The notes under the pieces are model-generated. The model saw only the letters and a program-made list of their open reading frames with translations. It had not been told where the DNA came from and did no database searches. The position numbers were made by a program, and so were the translations under genes. Shown one piece after another: positions 17,903-26,563 of a stretch of 64,000 bases of DNA. Position 1 is the first letter of the stretch, and every line of letters starts with the position of its first letter. This DNA comes from Flavobacteriales bacterium UBA952 (GTDB lineage: Bacteria > Bacteroidota > Bacteroidia > Flavobacteriales_D > Crocinitomicaceae): assembly GCA_905182495.1 (NCBI GenBank), contig CAJJBU010000021.1:1-64000 (forward strand), written 5' to 3'.

Positions 17903-17922
17903 ACTAAGTGTAACTACTTAGT
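17903..17922. promoter_or_regulatory. Inverted repeat ACTAAGT-N6-ACTTAGT upstream of the H-NOX operon
   Basis: Perfect 7-bp arms around a 6-nt centre (GTAACT), midway between the divergent DinB-like and H-NOX start codons (98 nt and 91 nt away). The position fits an operator. It matches neither the FNR/CRP-type TTGA-N4-TCAA nor the NsrR consensus. The regulator is unknown. Confidence 0.45.
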
Positions 17923-17980
17923 GCGGTGAATGTGCCTTGGTTTGCATTGAGAGAATATTTTTTTAAGCCTTGCTTTGTTG

Positions 17981-17988
17981 TAACTTTG
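17981..17988 (+). promoter_or_regulatory. Candidate -7 box (TAACTTTG) for the H-NOX operon
   Basis: It matches the Bacteroidota -7 consensus TAnnTTTG and lies 25 nt before the H-NOX ATG. There is no clear TTG at the expected -33 spacing, so the promoter may be weak or activator-dependent. Confidence 0.4.
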
Positions 17989-18013
17989 GTTGCAAAATCA
18001 TTAAGCTAAAAAT

Positions 18014-18556
18014 ATGTACGGACTTGTAAATAAAGCGATTAAGGACTTAGTTGTCAATAATCATGGGCAGGAGAATTGGGATTTAATCTGTGAAGAGGTT
18101 GGTCATGAAGAAGCCGATTTTATTTCTATGAGTCCATACCCAGACAAACTAACCTATGATTTGGTTGGAGCTGCGAGTAAGGTTTTAAATACAGATGCAA
18201 ACTCCATTTTAGAGGCATTTGGTGAGTATTGGATACTTTTTACTGCAGAACAAGGATATGGCGATTTATTAGATTTATCCGGAAATTCATTTACAGAATT
18301 CCTAGGAAATCTTGACATGCTACATTTAAGGATTAATAATATGATGCCTGAACTCAAGGCGCCTCTTTTCTCTACGAGAAATGAAACATCAAACTCTGTT
18401 GAGCTTGTGTATAATTCTCATAGAGCAGGACTAGTTCCGATGCTATACGGGCTCATACGTGGACTGGGCAAGCGTTTTGATCTTGTTGTTCTCGATATTC
18501 AGCAGCTCGAAGAAGACAAATCAGTGAATGGACTCGTCTTTAAAATCTCTTGGTAA
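18014..18556 (+). CDS. H-NOX heme nitric-oxide sensor
   Basis: A 180-residue H-NOX (HNOB) domain protein beginning MYGLVNKAI. The proximal heme ligand is H104 in LDMLHLRI, and the propionate-binding YxSxR motif is Y133-S135-R137 (YNSHR). The region after the motif (AGLVPMLYGLIRG) has no Tyr where the O2-binding thermophile protein has Tyr140, so NO selectivity over O2 is inferred. Stand-alone bacterial H-NOX proteins usually inhibit a co-encoded kinase or cyclase when NO binds. It is the first gene of an operon with two histidine kinases; the next gene starts 27 nt downstream and carries an HNOBA-like domain, the natural partner. Confidence 0.93.
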   Translation: MYGLVNKAIKDLVVNNHGQENWDLICEEVGHEEADFISMSPYPDKLTYDLVGAASKVLNTDANSILEAFGEYWILFTAEQGYGDLLDLSGNSFTEFLGNLDMLHLRINNMMPELKAPLFSTRNETSNSVELVYNSHRAGLVPMLYGLIRGLGKRFDLVVLDIQQLEEDKSVNGLVFKISW

Positions 18557-18583
18557 AACTCGAATTATTTCAATAAGTAGACA

Positions 18584-21214
18584 GTGAAAAAGATTGATTA
18601 TTTAAATTTATTGAACGTAAGCTCACCTTATTATCTTGAGTTAGACGCTGCTTTTCATATTAAGAATATGGGCCCTAATTTTTTAAAATCAGTACCCAAC
18701 ATCAAAACGAAAACAAGTATTTTCGATTATTTTTTAATGGATAGAAAGGATGAAAAAGCTGCTAATGAGATTTCAGAACAGTGGCTTAAGCAAATGCACT
18801 TTCTTGAATTAAAAGATGGCAGTCAACGCTTTAAATTTTCAATTGTAAAACAAGAGACCTCCTATTTTTTATTTGCCGCTCCAATCGTAAACAGTAATTA
18901 CGCACTTAAAAATTACAATGTGACAGTGCAGGATTTCCCTGTTCACGATAACATTGCGGAATTCTTGTTTATTGAGCAATTGAATAAGAGGAGTCTTGGA
19001 GAATCGCAAGAAATCACTAATAATTTACTGCTAAAAAATAAAGAGATAAAAAGATTTCAGACTGAACTCGATAAAATCTCTAAATTTCCATTGGAGAATC
19101 CCGAACCAATTCTTCGTTTTGACCTTAAAATGAAGTTAATCTTTAATAATGGCGCTTCTGAAGTCTCATTTTTAGACGATATAGAATATAAAAATGATCG
19201 AATAGAATTGAAAGAGTTAGTGTCGTCTATTAATGATGCTATTACGAAGGAAAGACGTATTACGCATTTATATCTCCAGACCAAAGACCATTACTACTCA
19301 ATTAACATTGTGTTTATTTTAGAGTTCGGCTATATAAATGTCTATGCACATGATATAACCAATTATCGAAAAACCAATGAAGAGGATCAAAAGAAGTTAA
19401 AAGCGTTAAACGATAAAATTGAATTGCAACGAGAATTTTACGAATTTATCTTAAATAATATCCCCTCAGATATCGCTGTTTTCGATTTGAACCATAAGTA
19501 TATTTTCCTCAACCCTATGGGCATTAAAAATGATGAACTCAGGGCGTTTATGATTGGGAAAGATGATTATGATTATTGTAAGCTAAAAGGCATATCAAAT
19601 GATATTGCAGATGCTAGAAGAGCTACTTTTAACAAGATACTGGAAACAAAAAAGACTGAAATATGGACTGATGAATTTTTTGATTCTTCGGGAAACAAGA
19701 CTGTAGTTCACCGTACTATGGGGCCTCTTTTCGATGAAAACGGAGAGGTAAGATTAATCATTGGTTATGGATTAGACATTACAAAGAGAGTTCTAGCTGA
19801 AGAAGAAAATGTAAAACTGTCATTAGTTGCTAAAAAAACGAATAATGGCGTACTCATGCTCGATGAAAAAAGAAAAATTACATGGGCGAATCAAGCCATG
19901 ATTGATCGTTCTGGTTTTTCTATGGATGAAATGTTAGGTAACCGGCCGGAAGTCTTCTTTTATGATGATGGAAAGAACAAGCACATTAAGAAAATTCAAC
20001 AAGCCTTAATTGATAACAGTACCATTCAATTAGAAATGATGCGTCGAAGTAAGCATGGTGAGGAATACTGGGTGTCATTAAGCCTTCAGCCATTGTTCGG
20101 GGCGGATCAATCGATAACAGGCTCAATGATGGTCGAGTTTGAAATTACAGACCGTATTATGAATCAACAGACCATTCAAAATTTAAATGTGAATTTGGAA
20201 CGATTAGTTCAAGAAAAGACTGCGAAAAATATGGAGTTGGCCTCTTCCCTTCGTGATCAAGAGAAAATGGTAACTATAGGTGAGCTTGCATCAGGAGTGG
20301 CCCATGATTTGAACACTCCGTTGGGAGCTATTAAAAGTGGTGCCGAAAACATCAATTACACGCTTAATAAGCTCTTCAGCAGTGTGCTTCCAGAGTCTAA
20401 TTCATCTGAGATTGAGTATGCTTTTAATCGATCAATGAATTCGTCTTTTGAATTATTTATTGGGGGGGTGCAAATCAAACGTGAAAAAGATGCCTTCCTT
20501 GAGTATCTGTCAGAATTACACCCAAGTATACATTTAAACAATCTACAAGAGGTTGCTCTAATGATGGTTAAAAACAGAATTGACATTAAAGATACTGAGG
20601 AAATTAATCGTGTTTTGATGTCTGCAAACCCACTAGGCTTTCTAAATCTCATTTACCATGTTCAAATGGTGATTTCCTTATTGGATACAGTAACCAATTC
20701 AAGTAATAGGGCTTCTGAAGTTGTCCAGAACCTTCGTCTTTTTATTCATGAAAAAAGAAGTGCTAAATTGGGTGTGGTTAATATTAAAAGTAACATTGGA
20801 ACGGTTTTAAATGTGTTTAGTCATAAAATACAGAACTTGGTTGACCTTACCTTTGATGTGGATAGTCAAATTGAGGTTAGTGGATTTGATGTTAGGCTTT
20901 TTCAACTTTGGTCTAATTTGATAAAAAATGCACTAGAATCTATGGAAGATCAAAGTGATAAAGTTCTTAAAGTGTATTCAGAGGTCACTTCTGAGTATTA
21001 TAGTATTATACTCGAAAATAATGGGCCAGAGATTTCATCAGATTTACAAACCAAGATATTTAATAAGTTTTTCACTACTAAAGGCAAGCGAAATGGTTCT
21101 GGACTTGGATTGAGCATTGTTAAAAATGTTTTAGAGGAGCATCGAGGTAAAATCAATATAATATCAGATGCCCATTCAACAAAATTTATTATTAAATTCT
21201 TACGGCAACAATGA
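18584..21214 (+). CDS. Soluble HNOBA-like/PAS sensor histidine kinase, probable H-NOX partner
   Basis: An 876-residue cytoplasmic kinase with no membrane helix. Residues about 12-162 resemble the H-NOX-associated domain (HNOBA) of guanylate cyclases: opening PYYLELDAAFHIKNMG, central KDGSQRFKFSI, and the signature VQDFPVHDNIAEFLFIEQ, followed by a coiled coil. Two or three PAS-like domains follow (about 170-265, 285-405, 410-530), then DHp with phospho-acceptor H574 (GVAHDLNTPLGA) and a HATPase with N-box NLIKNALESM and G2 SGLGLSIVKN. About 110 extra residues separate the H-box helix from the second DHp helix. The G1 box reads ENNGPEI. It overlaps the following receiver gene by 4 nt, implying H-NOX to kinase to receiver signalling. 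Confidence 0.88.
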   Translation: MKKIDYLNLLNVSSPYYLELDAAFHIKNMGPNFLKSVPNIKTKTSIFDYFLMDRKDEKAANEISEQWLKQMHFLELKDGSQRFKFSIVKQETSYFLFAAPIVNSNYALKNYNVTVQDFPVHDNIAEFLFIEQLNKRSLGESQEITNNLLLKNKEIKRFQTELDKISKFPLENPEPILRFDLKMKLIFNNGASEVSFLDDIEYKNDRIELKELVSSINDAITKERRITHLYLQTKDHYYSINIVFILEFGYINVYAHDITNYRKTNEEDQKKLKALNDKIELQREFYEFILNNIPSDIAVFDLNHKYIFLNPMGIKNDELRAFMIGKDDYDYCKLKGISNDIADARRATFNKILETKKTEIWTDEFFDSSGNKTVVHRTMGPLFDENGEVRLIIGYGLDITKRVLAEEENVKLSLVAKKTNNGVLMLDEKRKITWANQAMIDRSGFSMDEMLGNRPEVFFYDDGKNKHIKKIQQALIDNSTIQLEMMRRSKHGEEYWVSLSLQPLFGADQSITGSMMVEFEITDRIMNQQTIQNLNVNLERLVQEKTAKNMELASSLRDQEKMVTIGELASGVAHDLNTPLGAIKSGAENINYTLNKLFSSVLPESNSSEIEYAFNRSMNSSFELFIGGVQIKREKDAFLEYLSELHPSIHLNNLQEVALMMVKNRIDIKDTEEINRVLMSANPLGFLNLIYHVQMVISLLDTVTNSSNRASEVVQNLRLFIHEKRSAKLGVVNIKSNIGTVLNVFSHKIQNLVDLTFDVDSQIEVSGFDVRLFQLWSNLIKNALESMEDQSDKVLKVYSEVTSEYYSIILENNGPEISSDLQTKIFNKFFTTKGKRNGSGLGLSIVKNVLEEHRGKINIISDAHSTKFIIKFLRQQ

Positions 21215-21621
21215 TTCAATATAAACAAGCCGTAATATGTGTTGATGATGACCCTATGATTCTTCAGGTTTTGGGTTTTCAGTTAGAGAAAATCTTGGAT
21301 ATGTCCGAAACGATTTTGGAATTGTGCACTGATCCTTTAAACGCATTAATTTGTATTGATGAATTTAAATTTGAAAACATTACAATAGCCTTTTTAATTG
21401 TTGACTATCGAATGCCTACAATGTCAGGCGCAACATTTATTCGTCAAGTAAAAGAGAAACATCCGGATGTGCCTTGTATCATGTTATCTGGGCAGGCAAA
21501 TTCAGTTCAGGTTACTGAGTTGGAAAATGACCATCTATTAGAGTCTTTTATTGAAAAACCTTGGCGAGAGTTGGATTTGATTAAATTCATAACAGCATTA
21601 AAAAAATACGATAAATTATGA
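21211..21621 (+). CDS. Stand-alone response-regulator receiver domain protein
   Basis: A 136-residue single REC domain: acidic pocket D12-D13 (CVDDDP), phospho-acceptor D65 (LIVDYRMPTMSG), conserved Ser in MLSGQA and Lys K116 in FIEKPW. There is no DNA-binding or enzymatic output, so it must act by protein interaction or as a phosphate shuttle or sink. ATGA overlaps with both the kinase and the porin gene indicate translational coupling. It is the likely partner of the H574 kinase. Confidence 0.92.
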   Translation: MIQYKQAVICVDDDPMILQVLGFQLEKILDMSETILELCTDPLNALICIDEFKFENITIAFLIVDYRMPTMSGATFIRQVKEKHPDVPCIMLSGQANSVQVTELENDHLLESFIEKPWRELDLIKFITALKKYDKL

Positions 21622-22666
21622 GTAAAATAATTTTTGGTTTCATTTCTATAGTCCTAGCAGGCTTAACATATTCTCAAGATGTCAGGACCACCGTGAATGG
21701 TTATGGGCATTTTGATCTTGGCGTCCAACTTGATGACAATGCGGTTAATTCTGAGATGTCTATTGGCGAACACGACTTGTTTGTTAATTCTGTTTTTAAA
21801 GAGGACATTTCCTTTCTAGGCGAATTTACAGTCGAGGTCAATAAACATTCTGGTTTCAAAGCTTCGATTCAAAGGGCTCGGTTGAAATTTCAATATTACC
21901 AGAATCACAGTTTAATTATAGGTAAAATGCATACACCCGTAAATTATTGGAATGATGTTTATCACCATGGGAGAGTTTTTTTTCCGACAGTGAATAGGCC
22001 AATTGCTTTGTCACATTTCACCCCTATTCATACATTGGGATTTAGACTTCAAGGGCAAAACCTAGGGGATTACAATTTCGGTTACGACGTGGTCGTCGGT
22101 AGCGGACTTGCACAAAACGACATAGATATTTCATTGAATACAGGTTTGTCATTAACCGCGGCTTTTCATTTTAAACCAATTGAGGGTATGCGGATAGGGG
22201 GTGCTTATTATTATAATTCAGTTTCAGATGCTTCTCAGTTGTCGTCTCATGTACTTCATGACGAAGGAATGAATCCTTTGTATACGGGAAGTTTACAATT
22301 TCATCTCGCAAATTCTTCCATTGCTTATTTCACAGAAAAGGGAGATGAGTTAATGAGTTCTCCTATAATGCTACTTCAACTGATTCACTTGGTCTTGCTC
22401 ATAATTTTTCAAATTACATGTATGCGGGACTCCGTATTAAGGACAGGTTTGTGCCTTATGTTGCGGTTGATTTTCTAGTGGTATCAGATAATGATTTACA
22501 TTTAGGTTCCATGTTAATGACGAATCTGATTATTGGTTATAAACACGAATTTTCTCCTAACTTTAATATCAAATCTCAAGTTGAGTATCGCAAATCAATA
22601 TCTATGGAAGACGATCACTCAATAAGTAATTTTGGCTTAAGAATACAATGTTCCTATGGGTTTTAA
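21618..22666 (+). pseudogene. Outer-membrane porin-like protein, frameshifted near the C-terminal third
   Basis: A signal peptide (about 1-19, ending TYSQ) precedes a porin-like barrel: GYGHFDLGVQLDDN start, IGKMHTPVNYWNDVYHHGR, and FRLQGQNLGDYNFGYDVVVG. The frame is good to about 22346 (EKGDE), then degenerates and stops at 22478. The adjacent frame from 22349 gives VNEFSYNATSTDSLGLAHN and then barrel strands to the TAA at 22664-22666, ending in CSYGF with the terminal Phe usual for outer-membrane proteins. One missing base near 22347-22352 would join them into about 350 residues. It overlaps genes on both sides within the H-NOX operon. Confidence 0.8.
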
Positions 22667-23096
22667 AGTGATTTCCTTCCTGGTTTTATTTTTAATTGTC
22701 TCTCCAATTTCAAATTCTCAAACTGCAATAATTGATTTTCCTGTCACGATCATCGGTAATGATGTAGGAGCGCGTTCAATGACTCAACGTAAAGTGAAGG
22801 ATTGTTTTAAAGGCAAGTATATCAAGTGGCCCAATAAGAATGCAGTGCTGCTTGTTCTACCATCTTCTAAGCACCCCAAAGCCGAGCTCTATTCCGAGCT
22901 ACTCTATAATAAGTCATATTATTTTGTTAAAAAGTATTGGTACGCTCTCGTTTTTCAAGGGAGGTACAGTGCCCCGTTCTTCTTTGATTCCGATGCCGAG
23001 ATTATTGAATTTATTTCAAAAAACAAAGGTGCTATAGGAATGATTAGCAATGATAAAGACTTTAGTATTGAACAAAAGATAATGATTGTCAAATGA
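22656..23096 (+). CDS. Small periplasmic phosphate-binding-protein-like (PBP-like) protein
   Basis: A 146-residue exported protein with a signal peptide (to about residue 21, NSQ). The mature part resembles a half-size PstS-like periplasmic binding domain: IIGNDVGARSMTQRKVKDCFKGK..WPN (about 31-58) and a terminal GAIGMISND, the usual last strand of this fold. In other bacteria such proteins sit between a porin and a sensor kinase, exactly as here. The ligand is unknown; it may feed a periplasmic signal to the next gene's kinase. It overlaps the porin and kinase genes. Confidence 0.7.
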   Translation: MGFKVISFLVLFLIVSPISNSQTAIIDFPVTIIGNDVGARSMTQRKVKDCFKGKYIKWPNKNAVLLVLPSSKHPKAELYSELLYNKSYYFVKKYWYALVFQGRYSAPFFFDSDAEIIEFISKNKGAIGMISNDKDFSIEQKIMIVK

Positions 23097-26000
23097 TTCG
23101 ATTTAACTCTTTTACTTTTCAGATTTGGCTGCCATTTGCCTTTGCATTACTAATTATAATATCTGTCGCGGCTTTGTACTATCCGAGTAAACAAGAAGCT
23201 TATTATATTCAAAACAAAAAAGCACAAACCCTAGAACTGTCTAAGACTGTGGCTATGAATTATGAGCTAGTCTTTACTTTAGCGGATAGTGATCCAAACA
23301 TCGTCTTTAGTAGTCTAATAACGATTCTTGATTTCGCTCAAAAGGATCATGACATTGCTTTTATATCCATATTTGATGATGACGAGTATTTCTCACATCG
23401 GCCTAATAATATCGCTGTAAATGAAATCATAAAATGGGACAGTATTAAATATATTTATCAAACCTCATCTTTTTCTTACCTAGATGAATTGGGTGATAAA
23501 AGGAGCGGTTTTGTGAAAATAGCCGTATCAAGATCGTCAATTCAGGATGAAATAAGTAAAAACAACCGCCCCATCTATTTCCTTCTTTTGGGTCTTACCA
23601 TCTTTTTTTTAATTGCATTTTACGTTCTAGCTAGGTGGATTTCCAAACCTATTATCTCTGTAACTAATGCTACACTAGCTTTAAGTAATCAAGATTTCAC
23701 AGGTGAGTTGCCTGAGTCAAATTCCAAAGATGAGATTGGTTTACTTGTCAACGCTATTAGGGGATTAAGGGTGAAGTTACTTGATCAAAAGTCAATAGAT
23801 GCCCAAGTTGTGGATAAACTAGAAACTCTTGTGGAAGAAAGAACCTTGGATTTACAACAGACGCAATCGGAGTTTGTTTTGGCTCAGAAAAATGCAAAAT
23901 TTGGAATAATTCGTTATTATTTCAACAATGATGCTTGGAAAAGTTCGGATGAATTCGACCTTATATTAGGGGTTGATGAATCCGTCATTAAGAATATGGA
24001 TGGTTTAAGTCGTCTTTTTGTCTCGCATGAAAAAATGACTTTACAGGATGTTCTGCCGCAGATGATTGAAAATCAGGATAGGTTCTTCTCATCTGACCTT
24101 AAATTGAAGCGCCTTTCAGATGGAGAAACTTTGGTTCTTGCCCAAGTTTGGGAATTACGATATGCAGAAGGTAATCCGATAGAATTAATTGGATCGATAC
24201 AGGATATTACGGCAAAATCGACTTTACAAGAAGAGTTAGAAAGGTTATCATTGGTGGCGAAAAAGACCACAAACTTGGTACTTATAACAGACGCTAAGGA
24301 AAATATAACCTGGGTCAATGACGCTGCCATTGAGATGACAGGGTATTCTCGAGAAGAAATTATTGGAAACACGCCGCGAATGTTTCAGTTTGAAAAAACA
24401 GACCCTGAGGCAAAAAAGAAAATTCGGAACGCGTTAAACGAAGGGCGTATTATTTCTGAACTTGAAATCCAGAATAGAAGCAAGGATGGTCTGGAGTATT
24501 GGCTGACGATAAATATTATTCCAATAAAAGATGAAAATAATGACATTACAGGCTACATAGCCGTTGAGTCTGACATTACAGAATTAAAAAGGCAGGTAGA
24601 ATTGAGGCTTGAAAACGAGATGAAGTATAGTCATCTTTTGGATAAGTCATCAGAAATGATTCAGTCTTTGGATGCAAAAGGCTGCATTACCTATGCGAAT
24701 AAGGCATGGCTTCTAAACATGAATTATGAATCTTTAGATGAGGTATTAGGAAAGCACATTTTAAGTTTTTTCTCAGATAATACAATTAAAGAATTTGCCG
24801 AGGTCATGCCGGAATTAATGAAGGGAAACACTGTAGAAAATTTGCAATGTGAATTTATCGCTAAGGACTTTAATCAAATTGATATAACAGGAAGGTCTCA
24901 GCCGATTATGGAGAATGGTCAATTTGTCGGGTCTCAAGGGTTCTTTTTTAACGTGACAGAGGTAAGGAAGGTAAAGATACAACTTGATCAGATGGCTAAA
25001 TTTAAAGAGATCATGTTGGAAATTACTACAGAGTATATTAACACTCCTGTTTCTGAAATCGATAGTGTAATTAATGCATCGCTTTTAGAAATAGCAAAAT
25101 TTTCTTCTGCTGATCGCGCATATGTCTTTAAGTACGATTATGAAAATGAAACGTGTTCAATAACACACGAGTGGGCGGCTCAAGGAATTCGAAGTCAAAT
25201 CAACGAACTAACTTCAATGCCATTTTCTGATGTTCCGTATTCCATGAATAAACATGTCAAAGGAGAGTTTGTTGAATTCCCCGATGTGTCAAAGGTTAAG
25301 GACAAGAGAATCCAGGATGTCTTAACTGATGAAGGGATTCAAAGTTTGATTTCTATTCCAATGATGGATAATGATAAAGCTATTGGTTTTATTGGTTTTG
25401 ATATCATGAAGACAAAACGAGAGTTTACCATTGATGAAAAAAATCTTTTAAGAATTTATTCTCAAATGCTCGTGAATGTATTTGCTCGTAAAGGATATAT
25501 AGAAGAATTACAGAGAACCAAGGCTGAATTGGCTGGAATAAATTTATCCCTTGAAAAAAAGGTTTTAGAAAACACCAAAAAGAACATGGATCTTACCCGT
25601 TCCATTTTAGAGCAAGAAAAGCTGGTCACTATCGGTGAAATATCATCAGGGATAGCGCATGACCTAAACACACCTCTGGGTACTATTCGCGTTGGAGCCG
25701 ATAACGTTAACTTTATTCTAAGCAGTCTTTTTAATGGTTCTATTTGTGATTTCACAAAAGAGGAGTTATCACATATTTTGAACCATGTCGAAAAAAACAG
25801 AATAGAGATGTATGTCGGTGGTTTGCAAATGCGCAAAGAAAAGGAACAGATGATAGAGTATTTGAATGGTTCTTTCAAGGGCGATGTCCCTGCTGAATTA
25901 GACGAAATCAGTGGCCTTTTGGTTAAATGTCGTTTTAATCCAACGAATGAGGATGACATCTTCATGATTTTATCAAAGCCATTCGCGAAGGAGTATTTGC

Positions 26001-26563
26001 AAATAATGAATCAACTTCAAATGGCAATGGCCCAGCTTGAAACGATACGAAAGTCAAGTGACAAAGCGGTTCGCGTTGTTCAAGATATGAGGGCGTTTAT
26101 TAAAGGAGAAAGCGCTGTAGAGCAAAAGTTAATCAATTTAAGAGAGAATATTTCTACGGTATTAGGTGTTTTTAATTATGAAATTAGTTTGCACGTCAAC
26201 CTTGTCTTTGAAGTCGACGAGTCAATTGAGTTTATGGGATATGATATTAAGCTATTTCAACTTTGGTCAAATATTGTAAAAAATGGTCTTGAAGCCATGT
26301 CAGATCAGAAAGATAAATACCTAGGTATATTCGCTGAAAGAAGTGATACACAGCTCAAGATTGTTTTTGAAAACAATGGACCAAAAATACCAGAGAAAAT
26401 TACCGATACAATATTTAACAAGTTTTATACAACAAAAGGAATGAAAAGTGGCTCAGGATTAGGGCTTAGCATCGTTAAAAATGTTTTAAAAGAACACAAG
26501 GCTAATATTATTCTTGAGTCGAACGAATCGCTGACGAAATTTATAATTACTTTTGAGCTATGA
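23093..26563 (+). CDS. Membrane-bound HAMP/PAS/GAF sensor histidine kinase
   Basis: A 1156-residue kinase. Membrane helices at about 9-27 and 161-181 flank a periplasmic sensor region of about 130 residues. HAMP follows (about 182-235), then a coiled coil, three PAS-like domains (about 260-380, 385-505, 515-625), GAF (about 636-795), DHp with H856 (GIAHDLNTPLGT) and a HATPase with N-box NIVKNGLEAM and SGLGLSIVKN. The last PAS and the whole transmitter, including the roughly 110-residue DHp insert and the ENNGPKI G1 box, closely match the soluble kinase upstream, implying duplication. It is coupled to the PBP-like gene and the second receiver by 4-nt overlaps. Confidence 0.9.
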   Translation: MIRFNSFTFQIWLPFAFALLIIISVAALYYPSKQEAYYIQNKKAQTLELSKTVAMNYELVFTLADSDPNIVFSSLITILDFAQKDHDIAFISIFDDDEYFSHRPNNIAVNEIIKWDSIKYIYQTSSFSYLDELGDKRSGFVKIAVSRSSIQDEISKNNRPIYFLLLGLTIFFLIAFYVLARWISKPIISVTNATLALSNQDFTGELPESNSKDEIGLLVNAIRGLRVKLLDQKSIDAQVVDKLETLVEERTLDLQQTQSEFVLAQKNAKFGIIRYYFNNDAWKSSDEFDLILGVDESVIKNMDGLSRLFVSHEKMTLQDVLPQMIENQDRFFSSDLKLKRLSDGETLVLAQVWELRYAEGNPIELIGSIQDITAKSTLQEELERLSLVAKKTTNLVLITDAKENITWVNDAAIEMTGYSREEIIGNTPRMFQFEKTDPEAKKKIRNALNEGRIISELEIQNRSKDGLEYWLTINIIPIKDENNDITGYIAVESDITELKRQVELRLENEMKYSHLLDKSSEMIQSLDAKGCITYANKAWLLNMNYESLDEVLGKHILSFFSDNTIKEFAEVMPELMKGNTVENLQCEFIAKDFNQIDITGRSQPIMENGQFVGSQGFFFNVTEVRKVKIQLDQMAKFKEIMLEITTEYINTPVSEIDSVINASLLEIAKFSSADRAYVFKYDYENETCSITHEWAAQGIRSQINELTSMPFSDVPYSMNKHVKGEFVEFPDVSKVKDKRIQDVLTDEGIQSLISIPMMDNDKAIGFIGFDIMKTKREFTIDEKNLLRIYSQMLVNVFARKGYIEELQRTKAELAGINLSLEKKVLENTKKNMDLTRSILEQEKLVTIGEISSGIAHDLNTPLGTIRVGADNVNFILSSLFNGSICDFTKEELSHILNHVEKNRIEMYVGGLQMRKEKEQMIEYLNGSFKGDVPAELDEISGLLVKCRFNPTNEDDIFMILSKPFAKEYLQIMNQLQMAMAQLETIRKSSDKAVRVVQDMRAFIKGESAVEQKLINLRENISTVLGVFNYEISLHVNLVFEVDESIEFMGYDIKLFQLWSNIVKNGLEAMSDQKDKYLGIFAERSDTQLKIVFENNGPKIPEKITDTIFNKFYTTKGMKSGSGLGLSIVKNVLKEHKANIILESNESLTKFIITFEL

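Noticed and set aside
20990-21050. Inactive kinase because the G1 box has Asn instead of Asp
   Set aside because: ENNGP-I variants are common in active kinases of this group, and the N-box, G2 and phospho-acceptor His are intact in both proteins.
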